Assembly (NCBI RefSeq): GCF_905221025.1
Contig: NZ_CAJNBL010000024.1
Location: forward strand, 30,518 to 94,517
DNA length: 64,000 bases
Direction of reading: 5' to 3'
Source: Candidatus Nitrotoga fabula
GTDB taxonomy: Bacteria > Pseudomonadota > Gammaproteobacteria > Burkholderiales > Gallionellaceae
Shown: positions 38,645 through 47,557 of the stretch, piece after piece
Layout: every line of letters begins with the position of its first letter
Position numbering within the stretch: the first letter of the stretch is position 1
Notes under the pieces: generated by a model
Seen by the model: the letters and a program-made list of their open reading frames with translations, nothing else
Database searches by the model: none
Told to the model about the DNA's origin: nothing
Program-made: the position numbers and the translations under genes

Positions 38645-39265
38645 ATGAAGGCGCTTAAAATTAACAGGTGTTTGACAATGCTGATTTTTATTTTGTCGGC
38701 TGGAGCCTGGATAAGTGATACGGCTTTCGCACAGGCAGCCAGGCCGGGCGGAGGTCCGGGGGGCAGAGGAGGAGGGCCTGGCATGAGTGGTGGGCACGGT
38801 GGAGTCAGGCATGCTCCTCCTTCAGGCGGTCACCGTTATGGTGGTCAAGGATGGCGTGGCGGATCGAGAGTGGGGATTTACTTTGGTGCACCTATTGGGT
38901 ATCACTACAGATATAATCCATACTATGGTTCCAGATTTTACGGATCCGGCTTCTACGGGATGCCCTATTATTATCCGCCCGTTGTTCCTACGTATCCCGT
39001 AGTGCAGCCTGCACCTGTGGTTTACATTGAACGGGGTGACAATCAGCAGGAAGTTGTGCAGGAAGCCCAGCCAGATTCTTATTCTCAGGAGGAACAGGGA
39101 TCCTGGTGGTATTACTGTGTCGATGCCAAAGGATATTATCCATATGTTGCTCAATGTCCTGGCGGATGGCTGAGGGTTGCCCCCGAACCGGCGCCTGCTT
39201 CAGGCGATCAACCTGCGACAGGCAAGTCTGTTCCAGATAATCTAGAAAAGCCCTCTATGCCATGA
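38645..39265 (+). CDS. Secreted Gly/Tyr/Pro-rich protein
   Basis: 206 residues from ATG 38645 (site AGGGAGAG upstream). Signal peptide of about 30 residues (LTMLIFILSAGAWISDTAFA). The mature part has a Gly/Arg-rich stretch (about 33-75), a Tyr-rich stretch (YHYRYNPYYGSRFYGSGFYG at about 86-105), Pro/Val repeats, and a conserved-looking end WWYYCVDAKGYYPYVAQCPGGW with two cysteines. Such proteins are common in betaproteobacterial genomes without assigned function. Overlaps the next gene by four bases, so the two are probably translated together. Confidence 0.8.
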   Translation: MKALKINRCLTMLIFILSAGAWISDTAFAQAARPGGGPGGRGGGPGMSGGHGGVRHAPPSGGHRYGGQGWRGGSRVGIYFGAPIGYHYRYNPYYGSRFYGSGFYGMPYYYPPVVPTYPVVQPAPVVYIERGDNQQEVVQEAQPDSYSQEEQGSWWYYCVDAKGYYPYVAQCPGGWLRVAPEPAPASGDQPATGKSVPDNLEKPSMP

Positions 39266-39882
39266 ATCTTAAAATAGTCCGGTTTTCAACCCTGTTAGGC
39301 CTGGTGCTGGCGCTGGGAGCATGTACGTCGATCCCGACTGGTCCGGATGTGCTTGTGTTGCCGGGTACGGGAAAAAATTTTGATCAATTTCGCATGGATG
39401 ATATGGATTGCAGGCAATATGCCAGCACTCAGATTGGCGGTGGTTCGGCAGCTTCTTCTGCAGCGGATAGTGGCGTAAAAAGTGCAGTGGTTGGGACTGC
39501 AATCGGTGCAGCGGCAGGTGCATTGATGGGTGGGCATGAAGGTGCTGCCGCAGGGGCTGGCGCCGGTTTGATTTTTGGTTCCGTCGCTGGCTCCAGTGCG
39601 GGGGAATATTCGGGATACAGTCTTCAGCAGCGCTATGACCATGCCTATCAGCAGTGCATGTATGTGAAAGGGCATCGCGTCCCTGTTCCTGGAGGATTCG
39701 ATTATTCCCGGCAGACAACTGTTAAAGGCACAAAAATATTTTCTTCAACGGCCTCCAAACCTCCTCAACCTTCTGCTGCTGGTGCTACTATACCGCCGCC
39801 ACCGCCAAGCGGTACACCGCCTCCCCCCCCACCTGATTATTACCATTTGTCTCCTTCTTCTGGCGGATTTTCAGCTCCTTGA
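39262..39882 (+). CDS. Glycine-zipper outer-membrane-type lipoprotein
   Basis: 206 residues. Lipobox LALGAC gives a lipid-modified Cys at about 21. Residues about 70-115 form a Gly/Ala-rich zipper (GTAIGAAAGALMGGHEGAAAG), usually inserted in or under the outer membrane; a YGK-type tail region is replaced by a Pro-rich end (PPPPPSGTPPPPPP). ATGA overlap with the secreted protein upstream. The function of this family is unclear. Confidence 0.82.
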   Translation: MNLKIVRFSTLLGLVLALGACTSIPTGPDVLVLPGTGKNFDQFRMDDMDCRQYASTQIGGGSAASSAADSGVKSAVVGTAIGAAAGALMGGHEGAAAGAGAGLIFGSVAGSSAGEYSGYSLQQRYDHAYQQCMYVKGHRVPVPGGFDYSRQTTVKGTKIFSSTASKPPQPSAAGATIPPPPPSGTPPPPPPDYYHLSPSSGGFSAP

Positions 39883-40046
39883 TTATTTGAGTGCACTTAG
39901 TATGTTAAGCATTCTTGGGTTTATTTAAGAATTTTTTTGCTGCGGTAATTTCATGGGCTTAACGGGATTGTTCCTTGGTTGAAAAATTATGAATTGATGG
40001 CAGGGACTGTAAATCCCATGGATTTGTTTTTTAGGATATATCTGAT

Positions 40047-41369
40047 TTGAAAACCATTGATGGAAATATCATAGCCAATTATACCGGGATAATAGTTGGA
40101 CTTTTTTTCGCAGGCATTATTTCAGCTCACGCTGGAAATGATGAGGATGTTTTTTCTAAGGCGCAGCAATATACCGTACAAATTAGGAAAGCCGTTTCTA
40201 TTCCATTTGGGAGTGATAACAAGGGTGCCGGGTTCGGTGCCGGATTTGTCGTGGATAAAGAACGTGGCTGGATTATGACTAATGCCCATGTAGTTTCTCG
40301 TTCACCGGCACGGTTGGAAGTCGCTTTTTTTGACAGGGAGTTTGTACCTGCGCAAAAAGAATATGTGGATCCATTCCTTGATCTGGCGGTCATCAGTATT
40401 GGCAAGGAAGCACAAAATGTTACGGTTCCATTACCCGAACTGGAATGCACAAATTTGCCACCGGTTGGCTTAACCGTAGGAACTTTCGGTCATCCGAACG
40501 GATTAAAATTTACCGGAACGCGAGGCATTATTTCAGGGCATACATCCAGATATGATTCGGAAATGCTGCAAACCGATGCACCAATTAATCCAGGGAATTC
40601 AGGGGGGCCTTTGATCAGTCTTTCTTCCGGGCGTATTGTTGGTATCAACACATCAAGCATGAGCGATGCGCAGAACAGTAATTTCGCCGTACCTATGAAA
40701 TATGCTTGCCGTGTGCTGGAATTGTTGCGTGAAGGAAAGGATCCTTCTCCCCCTGATCTGCCTCTGGTTTTTTTTAAGACATCCAATGAACGGGGAAAGC
40801 TTAAAGTTGCCCGTAGTTTGTTTGACCCTGTGGAGTTTGATTTTCGGGCTGGTGATGAAATCCTTGGCGTGCCAGGGATAGCAGAATCCGTTCAAAATGA
40901 AACTCAGCTGATCCATGCCCTTCGTGGAAGGCTAGGTGAAGTTTCTGTCCGAATTCGGCGCGAAGGGCAGGATATGGTAATAAATGGAAAGCTGGAGGCT
41001 GCAAAGAAAGTAAACGACAAAGCATGCGTTATGTTTTCCGGGGCGCTTTTTTGTGAAACCCCACCCCATATGGGAAAAGATGATTTTAATCCGGGCAAGA
41101 TTGCGGTTTATTATGTTGAAGAAGGTTCGCTGGGGAATTTTAAAGAAATTGAAAAAATGGATGTACTCAATTCCATCAATGGACAGAAGGTTGATACTCT
41201 GGATGCGTTATATGCAGCCCTTAGAATTGCCCAAGATGAGAAAAAACCGGCTAGCTTTGTTTTCAGGGCGTCCGGTGGAAAAGGCAAGCCCTCTTATTTT
41301 ATTTATACTGAGCGCACACTTCCGGTTGAAAATTTGACATGGGTAAGAAATTCACAAAGTGGGAACTAA
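40047..41369 (+). CDS. Periplasmic S1C (trypsin/PDZ) serine protease
   Basis: 440 residues with a signal peptide (about 13-30, ending ISAHA). Protease domain triad: H81 (TNAHVV), D112 (LDLAVI), S185 (NPGNSGGPL). The C-terminal half has a degenerate PDZ-like region (about 240-320) and a second one to about 430; it is divergent from DegP. The start is TTG at 40047, needed to include the signal peptide. Located after two secreted proteins, so it may process or check exported proteins. Confidence 0.82.
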   Translation: MKTIDGNIIANYTGIIVGLFFAGIISAHAGNDEDVFSKAQQYTVQIRKAVSIPFGSDNKGAGFGAGFVVDKERGWIMTNAHVVSRSPARLEVAFFDREFVPAQKEYVDPFLDLAVISIGKEAQNVTVPLPELECTNLPPVGLTVGTFGHPNGLKFTGTRGIISGHTSRYDSEMLQTDAPINPGNSGGPLISLSSGRIVGINTSSMSDAQNSNFAVPMKYACRVLELLREGKDPSPPDLPLVFFKTSNERGKLKVARSLFDPVEFDFRAGDEILGVPGIAESVQNETQLIHALRGRLGEVSVRIRREGQDMVINGKLEAAKKVNDKACVMFSGALFCETPPHMGKDDFNPGKIAVYYVEEGSLGNFKEIEKMDVLNSINGQKVDTLDALYAALRIAQDEKKPASFVFRASGGKGKPSYFIYTERTLPVENLTWVRNSQSGN

Positions 41370-41460
41370 TCCACTAAAAACTATGATCAATCCGGCATGG
41401 AATGACATATGCTGAAATGAATGCGGTGTAATTTGTACCGGTTAGTTTCGGGTGTTCTGG

Positions 41461-41489
41461 TTGACATCTACTCGCCCACTCGCTAAATT
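41461..41489 (+). promoter_or_regulatory. sigma-70 promoter of the peroxiredoxin gene
   Basis: Consensus TTGACA (41461-41466), 17-base spacer, TAAATT (41484-41489). Leader of about 30 bases, with AAAGGGAAA as the ribosome site before the ATG at 41528. Confidence 0.75.
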
Positions 41490-41527
41490 TCATACCTTGG
41501 AAATAAGTCAACTAAAGGGAAAATATC

Positions 41528-42130
41528 ATGGCTGTTCTGGTCGGAAAACCTGCTCCTGATTTTACTGCGGCTGCAGTAATGGGCAACAATGAAATAAACG
41601 AAACCTTTAATTTGAAAAAACAGCTGGGTGGGAAGTATGGCGTGGTATTTTTCTATCCGCTGGATTTTACATTTGTCTGCCCTTCCGAGCTGATCGCCTT
41701 TGATCATCGGCTGGATGAGTTCAGCAAACGGCAAACCGAGGTAATTGGTATTTCCATTGATTCCCAGTTTACTCATCTGGCCTGGAAGAATACGCCGGTT
41801 GACAAAGGGGGGATTGGCCCGGTGCGTTACCCTCTGGTTGCTGACGTTAAACATGATATCTGCCGTGCCTATGATGTGGAACATCAGGATGGCGTGGCTT
41901 TTCGAGGCTCATTTTTGATTGACCGTAATGGTATAGTACGCCATCAGGTTGTGAATGATCTGCCTCTTGGTCGCGATATTGATGAAATGTTGCGCATGGT
42001 GGACGCATTGCAGTTCTTTGAGCAAAATGGCGAGGTATGCCCAGCTGGCTGGAAGAAAGGAAAGGCTGGAATGGATGCATCTTCAGAAGGTGTGGCGAAA
42101 TATCTGGCCGAGCATGCTGGAGATTTGTAA
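41528..42130 (+). CDS. 2-Cys peroxiredoxin (AhpC/TSA family)
   Basis: Thiol peroxidase reducing hydrogen peroxide and alkyl hydroperoxides. Peroxidatic C51 in DFTFVCPSEL, resolving C171 in GEVCPAGW, catalytic Thr and Arg in place (PLDFTFVCP and GSFLIDRNG). 200 residues, typical 2-Cys form; the partner reductase (AhpF or thioredoxin) is not in the window. Own consensus promoter and Rho-independent terminator, so it is a single-gene unit. Confidence 0.94.
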   Translation: MAVLVGKPAPDFTAAAVMGNNEINETFNLKKQLGGKYGVVFFYPLDFTFVCPSELIAFDHRLDEFSKRQTEVIGISIDSQFTHLAWKNTPVDKGGIGPVRYPLVADVKHDICRAYDVEHQDGVAFRGSFLIDRNGIVRHQVVNDLPLGRDIDEMLRMVDALQFFEQNGEVCPAGWKKGKAGMDASSEGVAKYLAEHAGDL

Positions 42131-42160
42131 TCGTTGTACACCGTCATATCGGTTGTCCTA

Positions 42161-42186
42161 AAAGGCTCCCCCGGGAGCCTTTTTTA
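42161..42186 (+). terminator. Rho-independent terminator of the peroxiredoxin gene
   Basis: AAAGGCTCCC and GGGAGCCTTT form a nearly gapless ten-base inverted repeat followed by further T residues (42181-42185). Begins 31 bases after the stop codon. The clearest terminator in the window. Confidence 0.9.
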
Positions 42187-42252
42187 TTGATCTTCAAGTT
42201 TCCTGATGACTGCTACAATCCGCGCTCTTTGTAAAGTTTCTGCAGGCTTCTT

Positions 42253-43674
42253 ATGTTAATTTGGTTAGTTATTCTTTATTTGATGGTTTCCATTGGGGTT
42301 GGTTTGTACGCGGCTACCCGAGTACGAAATGTCAAGGATTATGTAATGGCCGGGCGGCATTTGCCGTTATATATTGTTACCGCTACAGTATTTGCTACTT
42401 GGTTTGGCGCTGAGACGGTGCTGGGGATATCAGCAAGGTTTGTTCAGGAAGGATTGGGAGGGATAGTTGAAGATCCTTTCGGGGCCAGCATGTGTCTTAT
42501 TCTGGTGGGATTGTTCTTCGCTTCCAGACTGTATCGGATGAATCTCATTACCGTCGGCGACTATTTCCGTCTACGCTACAACCGTACGGTAGAAGTGCTG
42601 ACCAGCTTGGCTATCATTACTTCCTATCTGGGCTGGGTTGCCGCACAAATTACAGCACTGGGTCTGGTTTTTTCCTTCATCACTCAGGGGGCAATTTCAC
42701 CTGGAGAAGGCATGGTGGTTGGGGCAGTCATTGTGTTGGTATACACCATGTTTGGCGGTATGTGGTCGGTGGCCATGACAGATGCTCTTCAGATGACGAT
42801 CATCGTTTTTGGGATGCTGTACCTGGCTTGGTTATTGTCTGGCATGGCGGGTGGGGTTGTTATGGTAATAGATCATGCAGTCCAGGCGAATAAATTCGAT
42901 TTCTGGCCGCGCATGGAGACCAGGGATATACTGGCGTTTGTTGGAGCGGCGGTAACCATGATGCTTGGTTCCATTCCCCAACAGGATGTATTTCAGCGTG
43001 TAATGTCCGCAAAAAGTGAGAAAACGGCCGTACGTGGCGCGTTACTTGGTGGCATTCTGTATTTTATGTTTGCTTTTGTTCCGCTGTTCCTAGCTTATTC
43101 CGCTACGCTGATTGATCCGGGTATGGTAGCCAGGTTGATTGATAAAGATTCTCAGCTGATTCTGCCTACATTGATCATGGAGCACACGCCGGTGTTTGCC
43201 CAAGTGATGTTTTTTGGAGCCCTGCTTTCTGCAATTATGAGTACCGCCAGCGGGACGTTGCTGGCACCTTCCGTAACGTTTGCCGAAAATATCCTGAAAG
43301 GCCTTATAGGCCACCAGAGTGATCGGCACTTCTTGTGGACTATGCGCACGGTTGTTGCGTGCTTTGCCCTGATAGTTACCTTGTTTGCCCTTAAGTCCTC
43401 TTCGAGCATTTATACTATGGTTGGGAATGCATATAAGGTGACCTTGGTTGTTGCTTTTGTCCCGCTGGTGAGCGGGTTGTACTGGAAACGCGCGAACACG
43501 CAGGGTGCGTTATTTGCAATTTCCGGCGGGTTGTCTTGCTGGCTGTTGCTTGAAATTTTTAATCCTGAAGGGCTCTGGCCACCGCAGTTGGCAGGTCTAT
43601 TGATGAGTATATCCGGCATGGTGATTGGTTCATTGCTGCCTGATCTGAAAAGTCGCCGCCGTATCTCATGTTGA
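42253..43674 (+). CDS. Sodium:solute symporter family transporter
   Basis: 473 residues, about 13 membrane helices, LeuT-fold SSS family (PutP/PanF relatives). Typical motifs: YVMAGRHLP after helix 1, ATWFGAETVLGIS, the GWVAAQI helix, and GSIPQQDVFQRVMSAKSEK in the middle loop. Substrate cannot be read from the sequence. It stands directly upstream of phoBR but ends before the Pho box, so co-regulation with phoB is unlikely from this arrangement. Confidence 0.88.
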   Translation: MLIWLVILYLMVSIGVGLYAATRVRNVKDYVMAGRHLPLYIVTATVFATWFGAETVLGISARFVQEGLGGIVEDPFGASMCLILVGLFFASRLYRMNLITVGDYFRLRYNRTVEVLTSLAIITSYLGWVAAQITALGLVFSFITQGAISPGEGMVVGAVIVLVYTMFGGMWSVAMTDALQMTIIVFGMLYLAWLLSGMAGGVVMVIDHAVQANKFDFWPRMETRDILAFVGAAVTMMLGSIPQQDVFQRVMSAKSEKTAVRGALLGGILYFMFAFVPLFLAYSATLIDPGMVARLIDKDSQLILPTLIMEHTPVFAQVMFFGALLSAIMSTASGTLLAPSVTFAENILKGLIGHQSDRHFLWTMRTVVACFALIVTLFALKSSSSIYTMVGNAYKVTLVVAFVPLVSGLYWKRANTQGALFAISGGLSCWLLLEIFNPEGLWPPQLAGLLMSISGMVIGSLLPDLKSRRRISC

Positions 43675-43687
43675 TTGCAGAATGCAG

Positions 43688-43730
43688 CTGTCATGTTGTT
43701 GTCACAAATCTGACATATCATGCATATTAT
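43688..43730 (+). promoter_or_regulatory. Pho box (three half-sites) and -10 of phoB
   Basis: Three 7-base direct repeats at 11-base intervals: CTGTCAT (43688-43694), TTGTCAC (43699-43705) and CTGACAT (43710-43716). They match the PhoB half-site CTGTCAT with 7/7, 5/7 and 6/7 identities. A -10 hexamer TATTAT lies at 43725-43730, the normal distance for a PhoB-activated promoter lacking a -35. This predicts autoregulation of phoB. Confidence 0.8.
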
Positions 43731-43756
43731 GTTTTATGTGATCAACGGGAAGAATC

Positions 43757-44443
43757 ATGACCGCGAAAATTCTGGTAGTGGAAGATGAACCGGCAATACA
43801 GGAACTCTTGATGTTCAATATAGCGCAATGCGGGCATCTTGCGCTCAAGGTTGATGATGCTGAAAGTGCTTGGCTGCATATCAGTCATTCCCTTCCAGAT
43901 TTGATTCTGCTCGACTGGATGCTGCCCGGTATGAGTGGGGTGGAATTGGCGCGCCGTCTTCGCGCGGATCAGCGCACCCGTCACATTCCCATTATTATGT
44001 TGACTGCTCGCACTGAAGAACGTGACAAAATTCTGGGTCTGGAATCCGGGGCGGATGATTATATAACCAAGCCTTTTTCGCCGCGTGAACTGATGGCTCG
44101 CATTCGTGCAGTGCTTCGGAGACGGGTGCCACAGATAAGCGATGAAACGATATCTGCAGGCGGGTTAGAGTTATCCCCAGTGATGCATCGTATCAGTGCG
44201 AATGGAACAATGGTAGATTTGGGGCCGACTGAATTTCGATTGCTGCATTTCTTTATGGTTCATCCAGAGAGGGTTTATAGCCGTTCGCAGTTGCTTGACA
44301 ATGTTTGGGGGGACCACGTGTTTGTAGAAGAGCGTACCGTCGATGTGCATATCCGTCGTTTGCGTCAAGCGCTTGAGCCATTCGGTCTGGATAATTTGAT
44401 TCAAACCGTGCGAGGAAGCGGTTACCGTTTCTCATGCAATTAG
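43757..44443 (+). CDS. phoB: Phosphate regulon response regulator PhoB
   Basis: OmpR-family transcription factor. Receiver domain 1-120 with phospho-acceptor D53 (LLDWMLPGMSG), conserved Thr/Lys in MLTARTEE and TKPFSPRELMARI; C-terminal winged helix 130-228 with HPERVYSRSQLLDNVWG and RTVDVHIRRLRQAL. 228 residues. A Pho box stands upstream. phoR follows after 66 bp. Confidence 0.95.
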   Translation: MTAKILVVEDEPAIQELLMFNIAQCGHLALKVDDAESAWLHISHSLPDLILLDWMLPGMSGVELARRLRADQRTRHIPIIMLTARTEERDKILGLESGADDYITKPFSPRELMARIRAVLRRRVPQISDETISAGGLELSPVMHRISANGTMVDLGPTEFRLLHFFMVHPERVYSRSQLLDNVWGDHVFVEERTVDVHIRRLRQALEPFGLDNLIQTVRGSGYRFSCN

Positions 44444-44509
44444 GCAATATGGAACGGTTATTTCATGCATCCAAGCGTGGCGTGGTTTGAATTTATATAA
44501 GGCTCTACC

Positions 44510-45835
44510 ATGTCTGATTATTGGTGGCGTGCATCTGTTGTTCCTTTGGTTTTTTTGTTATTTTCTCTCCTATTCTGGGCGATCTTTGGGGCACTAACTG
44601 CTGCTCTGTTTTATGTTGTATTTTTGCTGCTATACATGTTTCTGCATGTGCGTCAGCTTGTGGCACTTGATTATTGGCTGGCGGACCCCGATAAGCGTAT
44701 TGTTCCTGATGGTTTTGGGCTGTGGGAGGAGGCATTTATTCGGATAAACCGGATGATGCGCCAGCACCGGGAAGAGCATGCACAACGTGTAGCGGCGCTA
44801 CAGCATATGGAACAGGCCATTTCGGCATTGCCGGAAGGGGTAGTCATACTTGATGAGACTTACCACATTGAATGGTGTAATCCTTTGGCTGAGCAACATT
44901 TTGGCGTGGATTGCAAGCGCGATATTGGTCAGCAGATTACCTACCTGGCACGCCAGCCTGAGTTTGTACAGTATCTTGCCCTGCATGATTTCAATGAACC
45001 CATGGTGTTACGTGGCACTCGGCAAAATGGGCTATCTTTGTCGATTAAGCTGATTCATTATGGCAATAGCAAGCTATTATTGATCAGCAGCGATATTACT
45101 CATCTGGAGCGTATAGAAACGATGCGTCGTGATTTTGTCGCCAATGTATCGCACGAATTACGCACACCGTTAACGGTAGTTACAGGTTTTGTCGAGACTT
45201 TGAATGATATGCCCAATCTCGAGAATGGGATGGCGCGGCGTGCGCTGTACTTAATGAGCGAACAGGCCCGGCATATGGAGCGACTTGTGGATGATCTACT
45301 CGCTTTGTCCAGGCTGGAAGATGTGCGGAATGCGTTGCAGGAAGAAATTCTGGATATGTCAGTATTTTTGCACACATTATACCAGGAGGGGCAGACTTTA
45401 AGCGCAGAGAAACATGTTTTGCGCTTGGAGTTGCTGAGTAGCTCTAATCTGCTTGGAAGCAGGGATGAACTTCATAGTGCATTTGTTAACCTGATATCCA
45501 ATGCAATTCGTTATACTCCTCAAGGAGGGCATATTTTGATTAGTTGGTATGCGCAGGGAGATCAGTTGGTATTTAGTGTGCAGGACAGTGGTATAGGAAT
45601 TGCACAGAAGCATATTCCGCGCCTCACAGAGCGTTTTTATCGGGTGGATCGTAGCCGCTCAAGAGAAACTGGGGGTACAGGCTTGGGGTTGGCTATCGTT
45701 AAACATATTGCCAGCCGACATCAGGCGCAACTGGAAATTGTCAGTGAGGAAGGCAGGGGTAGCACTTTCCGGATAGTGTTTCCGCATAGCAGATGTTATT
45801 CCGAAATCAAGGAAGATGGAGGGGTTGTGAATTGA
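44510..45835 (+). CDS. phoR: Phosphate regulon sensor kinase PhoR
   Basis: Inner-membrane histidine kinase partner of PhoB. Two N-terminal membrane helices (about 8-45), linker, PAS domain (about 100-195), HisKA with H215 in VANVSHELRTPLT, and HATPase with the N box (NLISNAIRYTP), G1 (DSGIGI) and G2 (GGTGLGLAI). 441 residues. No pst or phoU genes in the window. Confidence 0.95.
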   Translation: MSDYWWRASVVPLVFLLFSLLFWAIFGALTAALFYVVFLLLYMFLHVRQLVALDYWLADPDKRIVPDGFGLWEEAFIRINRMMRQHREEHAQRVAALQHMEQAISALPEGVVILDETYHIEWCNPLAEQHFGVDCKRDIGQQITYLARQPEFVQYLALHDFNEPMVLRGTRQNGLSLSIKLIHYGNSKLLLISSDITHLERIETMRRDFVANVSHELRTPLTVVTGFVETLNDMPNLENGMARRALYLMSEQARHMERLVDDLLALSRLEDVRNALQEEILDMSVFLHTLYQEGQTLSAEKHVLRLELLSSSNLLGSRDELHSAFVNLISNAIRYTPQGGHILISWYAQGDQLVFSVQDSGIGIAQKHIPRLTERFYRVDRSRSRETGGTGLGLAIVKHIASRHQAQLEIVSEEGRGSTFRIVFPHSRCYSEIKEDGGVVN

Positions 45836-46195
45836 AACAGTTATCCGTCCCTAAATTCAGCACTAAATTAAGCAGGGATATCAATCCGATTTCTCATAAT
45901 TGATACCAGTACCACTATGACGTAGCCATTCCTTGTCAGTTCATTCTGGGAAGTAACACAAAGATTTGATTTGTCTAAACTTCGATATTTGGGCAGTTGT
46001 AAAGAACATGTGTGCAATTCATTGCCTGGAAATTTATACAAGTACGGTTAAAAGTTAATATTGCAGCATAGAAGGATGGTTTTCTATGAGATAACGAAAT
46101 GCTATGATTGCAATGGATAAATTTTGGTTTATAAAAAATAATAATGTTTCATGGGTCAGCTAATCTGCACCAGAATATGAACAGGAGAAGAATTA
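45836..46195. other. Non-coding region after phoR
   Basis: 360 AT-rich bases before the unrecognised gene at 46196. No gene, terminator with a T-run, or RNA was recognised. It presumably carries the promoter of the next gene. Confidence 0.4.
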
Positions 46196-46606
46196 ATGGC
46201 TTTTGTGAACGAATTTGTAGCAGATGAAGATATTAAGAAATATGGTTTGGAGGAAATCAATCGTTGCTATGGAAAATCGGAGGTACGGCTTGATTGGACT
46301 GTTGACCGGGAACGCGATATTTATCTTCGATGGATTGTGACGGGGGCGGATGAGTTTCGGAATCAGCATGATTTCACTTTTTACTGGAAAGGAACATTGA
46401 TATTTGTGCGCCTCAAAATTACCAATGGAAGAATGATGGGTAAAAGAGGTTGGATGACATGGGGGCTGGTAATGATGAATCTGCCAGAAGAATTAGAAGA
46501 AAAAAGGCCTGAAATTCTTGCAGATTTAAAGGAGGCTCTTGCAGCATACAAAGATTACGGGGTCTATTCGCGTCTGGATGAACTCAGCGCAGCTTTTGAA
46601 TTTTAG
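46196..46606 (+). CDS. Conserved-looking protein of unknown function
   Basis: 136 residues, soluble, acidic, starting MAFVNEFVADEDIKKYGLEEI. The middle is beta-rich (RLDWTVDRERDIYLRWIVTG, then FTFYWKGTLIFVRLKI) and the C-terminus helical (RPEILADLKEALAAYKDYGV). Good ribosome site ACAGGAGAAG. No family recognised with confidence. Convergent with yggU; two short hairpins lie in the space between them. Confidence 0.75.
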   Translation: MAFVNEFVADEDIKKYGLEEINRCYGKSEVRLDWTVDRERDIYLRWIVTGADEFRNQHDFTFYWKGTLIFVRLKITNGRMMGKRGWMTWGLVMMNLPEELEEKRPEILADLKEALAAYKDYGVYSRLDELSAAFEF

Positions 46607-46643
46607 AAATGATGGGCTGGCAGCCCGGCTGCGATACTGACGT

Positions 46644-46659
46644 CCCATTAAAAAATGGG
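46644..46659. terminator. Short hairpin between convergent genes
   Basis: CCCATT and AATGGG flank AAAA (46644-46659), in the 79-bp space between the unknown gene and yggU. A GGGCTG/CAGCCC inverted repeat at 46614-46626 is adjacent. Both are weak; a bidirectional terminator is possible. Confidence 0.3.
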
Positions 46660-46685
46660 TATCAATTTTAACCGGGTTCAGTAGA

Positions 46686-46991
46686 TTAAACGCTATCTTG
46701 GGATGGTGCATTCATATCGAGCAGGCACTCTGGTTTTATTGTGCTGCCATTTATTAGCACTATCTTATGGCGCGATCGCGCTCCCTGTTTTAATTCAACA
46801 TTCCGAATCGGAACGCTAAATTTATTGGCGATAAATCGTAGCAGAGCTTCATTGGCGCGTCCTTCAATGGGTGGCGTTGCCAAACGAATTTTCAGAGCTT
46901 TCCCATGCAGGCCAATCACTTCATTGCGTTTGGCGCCTGGCTGTATGTATAGCGATAGGAAAATAACTCCTTCTTTGTGTTGGTGCCACAT
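46686..46991 (-). CDS. yggU: DUF167 (YggU) family protein
   Basis: Small alpha/beta protein of unknown function. Family core SLYIQPGAKRNEVIGLHGKA-like segment, LATPPIEGRANEALLRFIA and SRHKIVLI are plain. 101 residues from ATG 46991, two bases after the yggT stop; a longer frame from 47057 would overlap yggT and adds unrelated residues. yggS-proC-yggT-yggU is a standard gene string. Confidence 0.9.
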   Translation of the reverse strand: MWHQHKEGVIFLSLYIQPGAKRNEVIGLHGKALKIRLATPPIEGRANEALLRFIANKFSVPIRNVELKQGARSRHKIVLINGSTIKPECLLDMNAPSQDSV

Positions 46992-46993
46992 TG

Positions 46994-47557
46994 TCAGAAT
47001 AGACTCCTGGCCATTTTTTCCAGCCAGTGCATTGGTACGATGAGGATAAGCTGACATAGGATAAATAATAAAAATAGGGAGAGATCAATATTCCCGAATA
47101 CAGGGATACGCCGTTGCAGGGGGAGAAGAAAAGGTTTGGTTATTGAAGCGGCCACCCCTGCCATTGACGAATGGGGATTGAACCATGATAACAGCGCTTG
47201 GATTAATAATGCAGCCATTAGCAGGTAAATGCTGATATTTATCAATTTAATCAATGTCAATATCAGCAAGCCAGCTACCGGGAAACCGATAGGTGAAATG
47301 GACAGCCAAAGGGTAATGCTCAGGTAAATCATTTCCATTGTATAAGCTAGTAACAGAGATGCTGTATCTAATCCCAGGGCGGAGGGAATAAAGCGGCGAG
47401 TTCGTAGTACCAGAAAATTGGTTAACGATATAATGAATGCACCGAATGGATTGCGCATTGGAGCACGCAGCCATTGTAAGTGAAAGCGCAACAGTAATAT
47501 CACTGTGAATGGCTGTAACAGGGTGTCTAGCAACAATTGAAGTGCGTCATTCAGCAT
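46994..47557 (-). CDS. yggT: YggT-family membrane protein
   Basis: 187 residues with two YggT domains, each of about two membrane helices; ALLSWFNPHSSM is the conserved core of the second and LRTRRFIPSALGL the loop of the first. The family is linked to osmotic stress and, in cyanobacteria, to thylakoid or division-associated roles. Overlaps the end of proC by seven bases. Confidence 0.9.
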   Translation of the reverse strand: MLNDALQLLLDTLLQPFTVILLLRFHLQWLRAPMRNPFGAFIISLTNFLVLRTRRFIPSALGLDTASLLLAYTMEMIYLSITLWLSISPIGFPVAGLLILTLIKLINISIYLLMAALLIQALLSWFNPHSSMAGVAASITKPFLLPLQRRIPVFGNIDLSLFLLFILCQLILIVPMHWLEKMARSLF

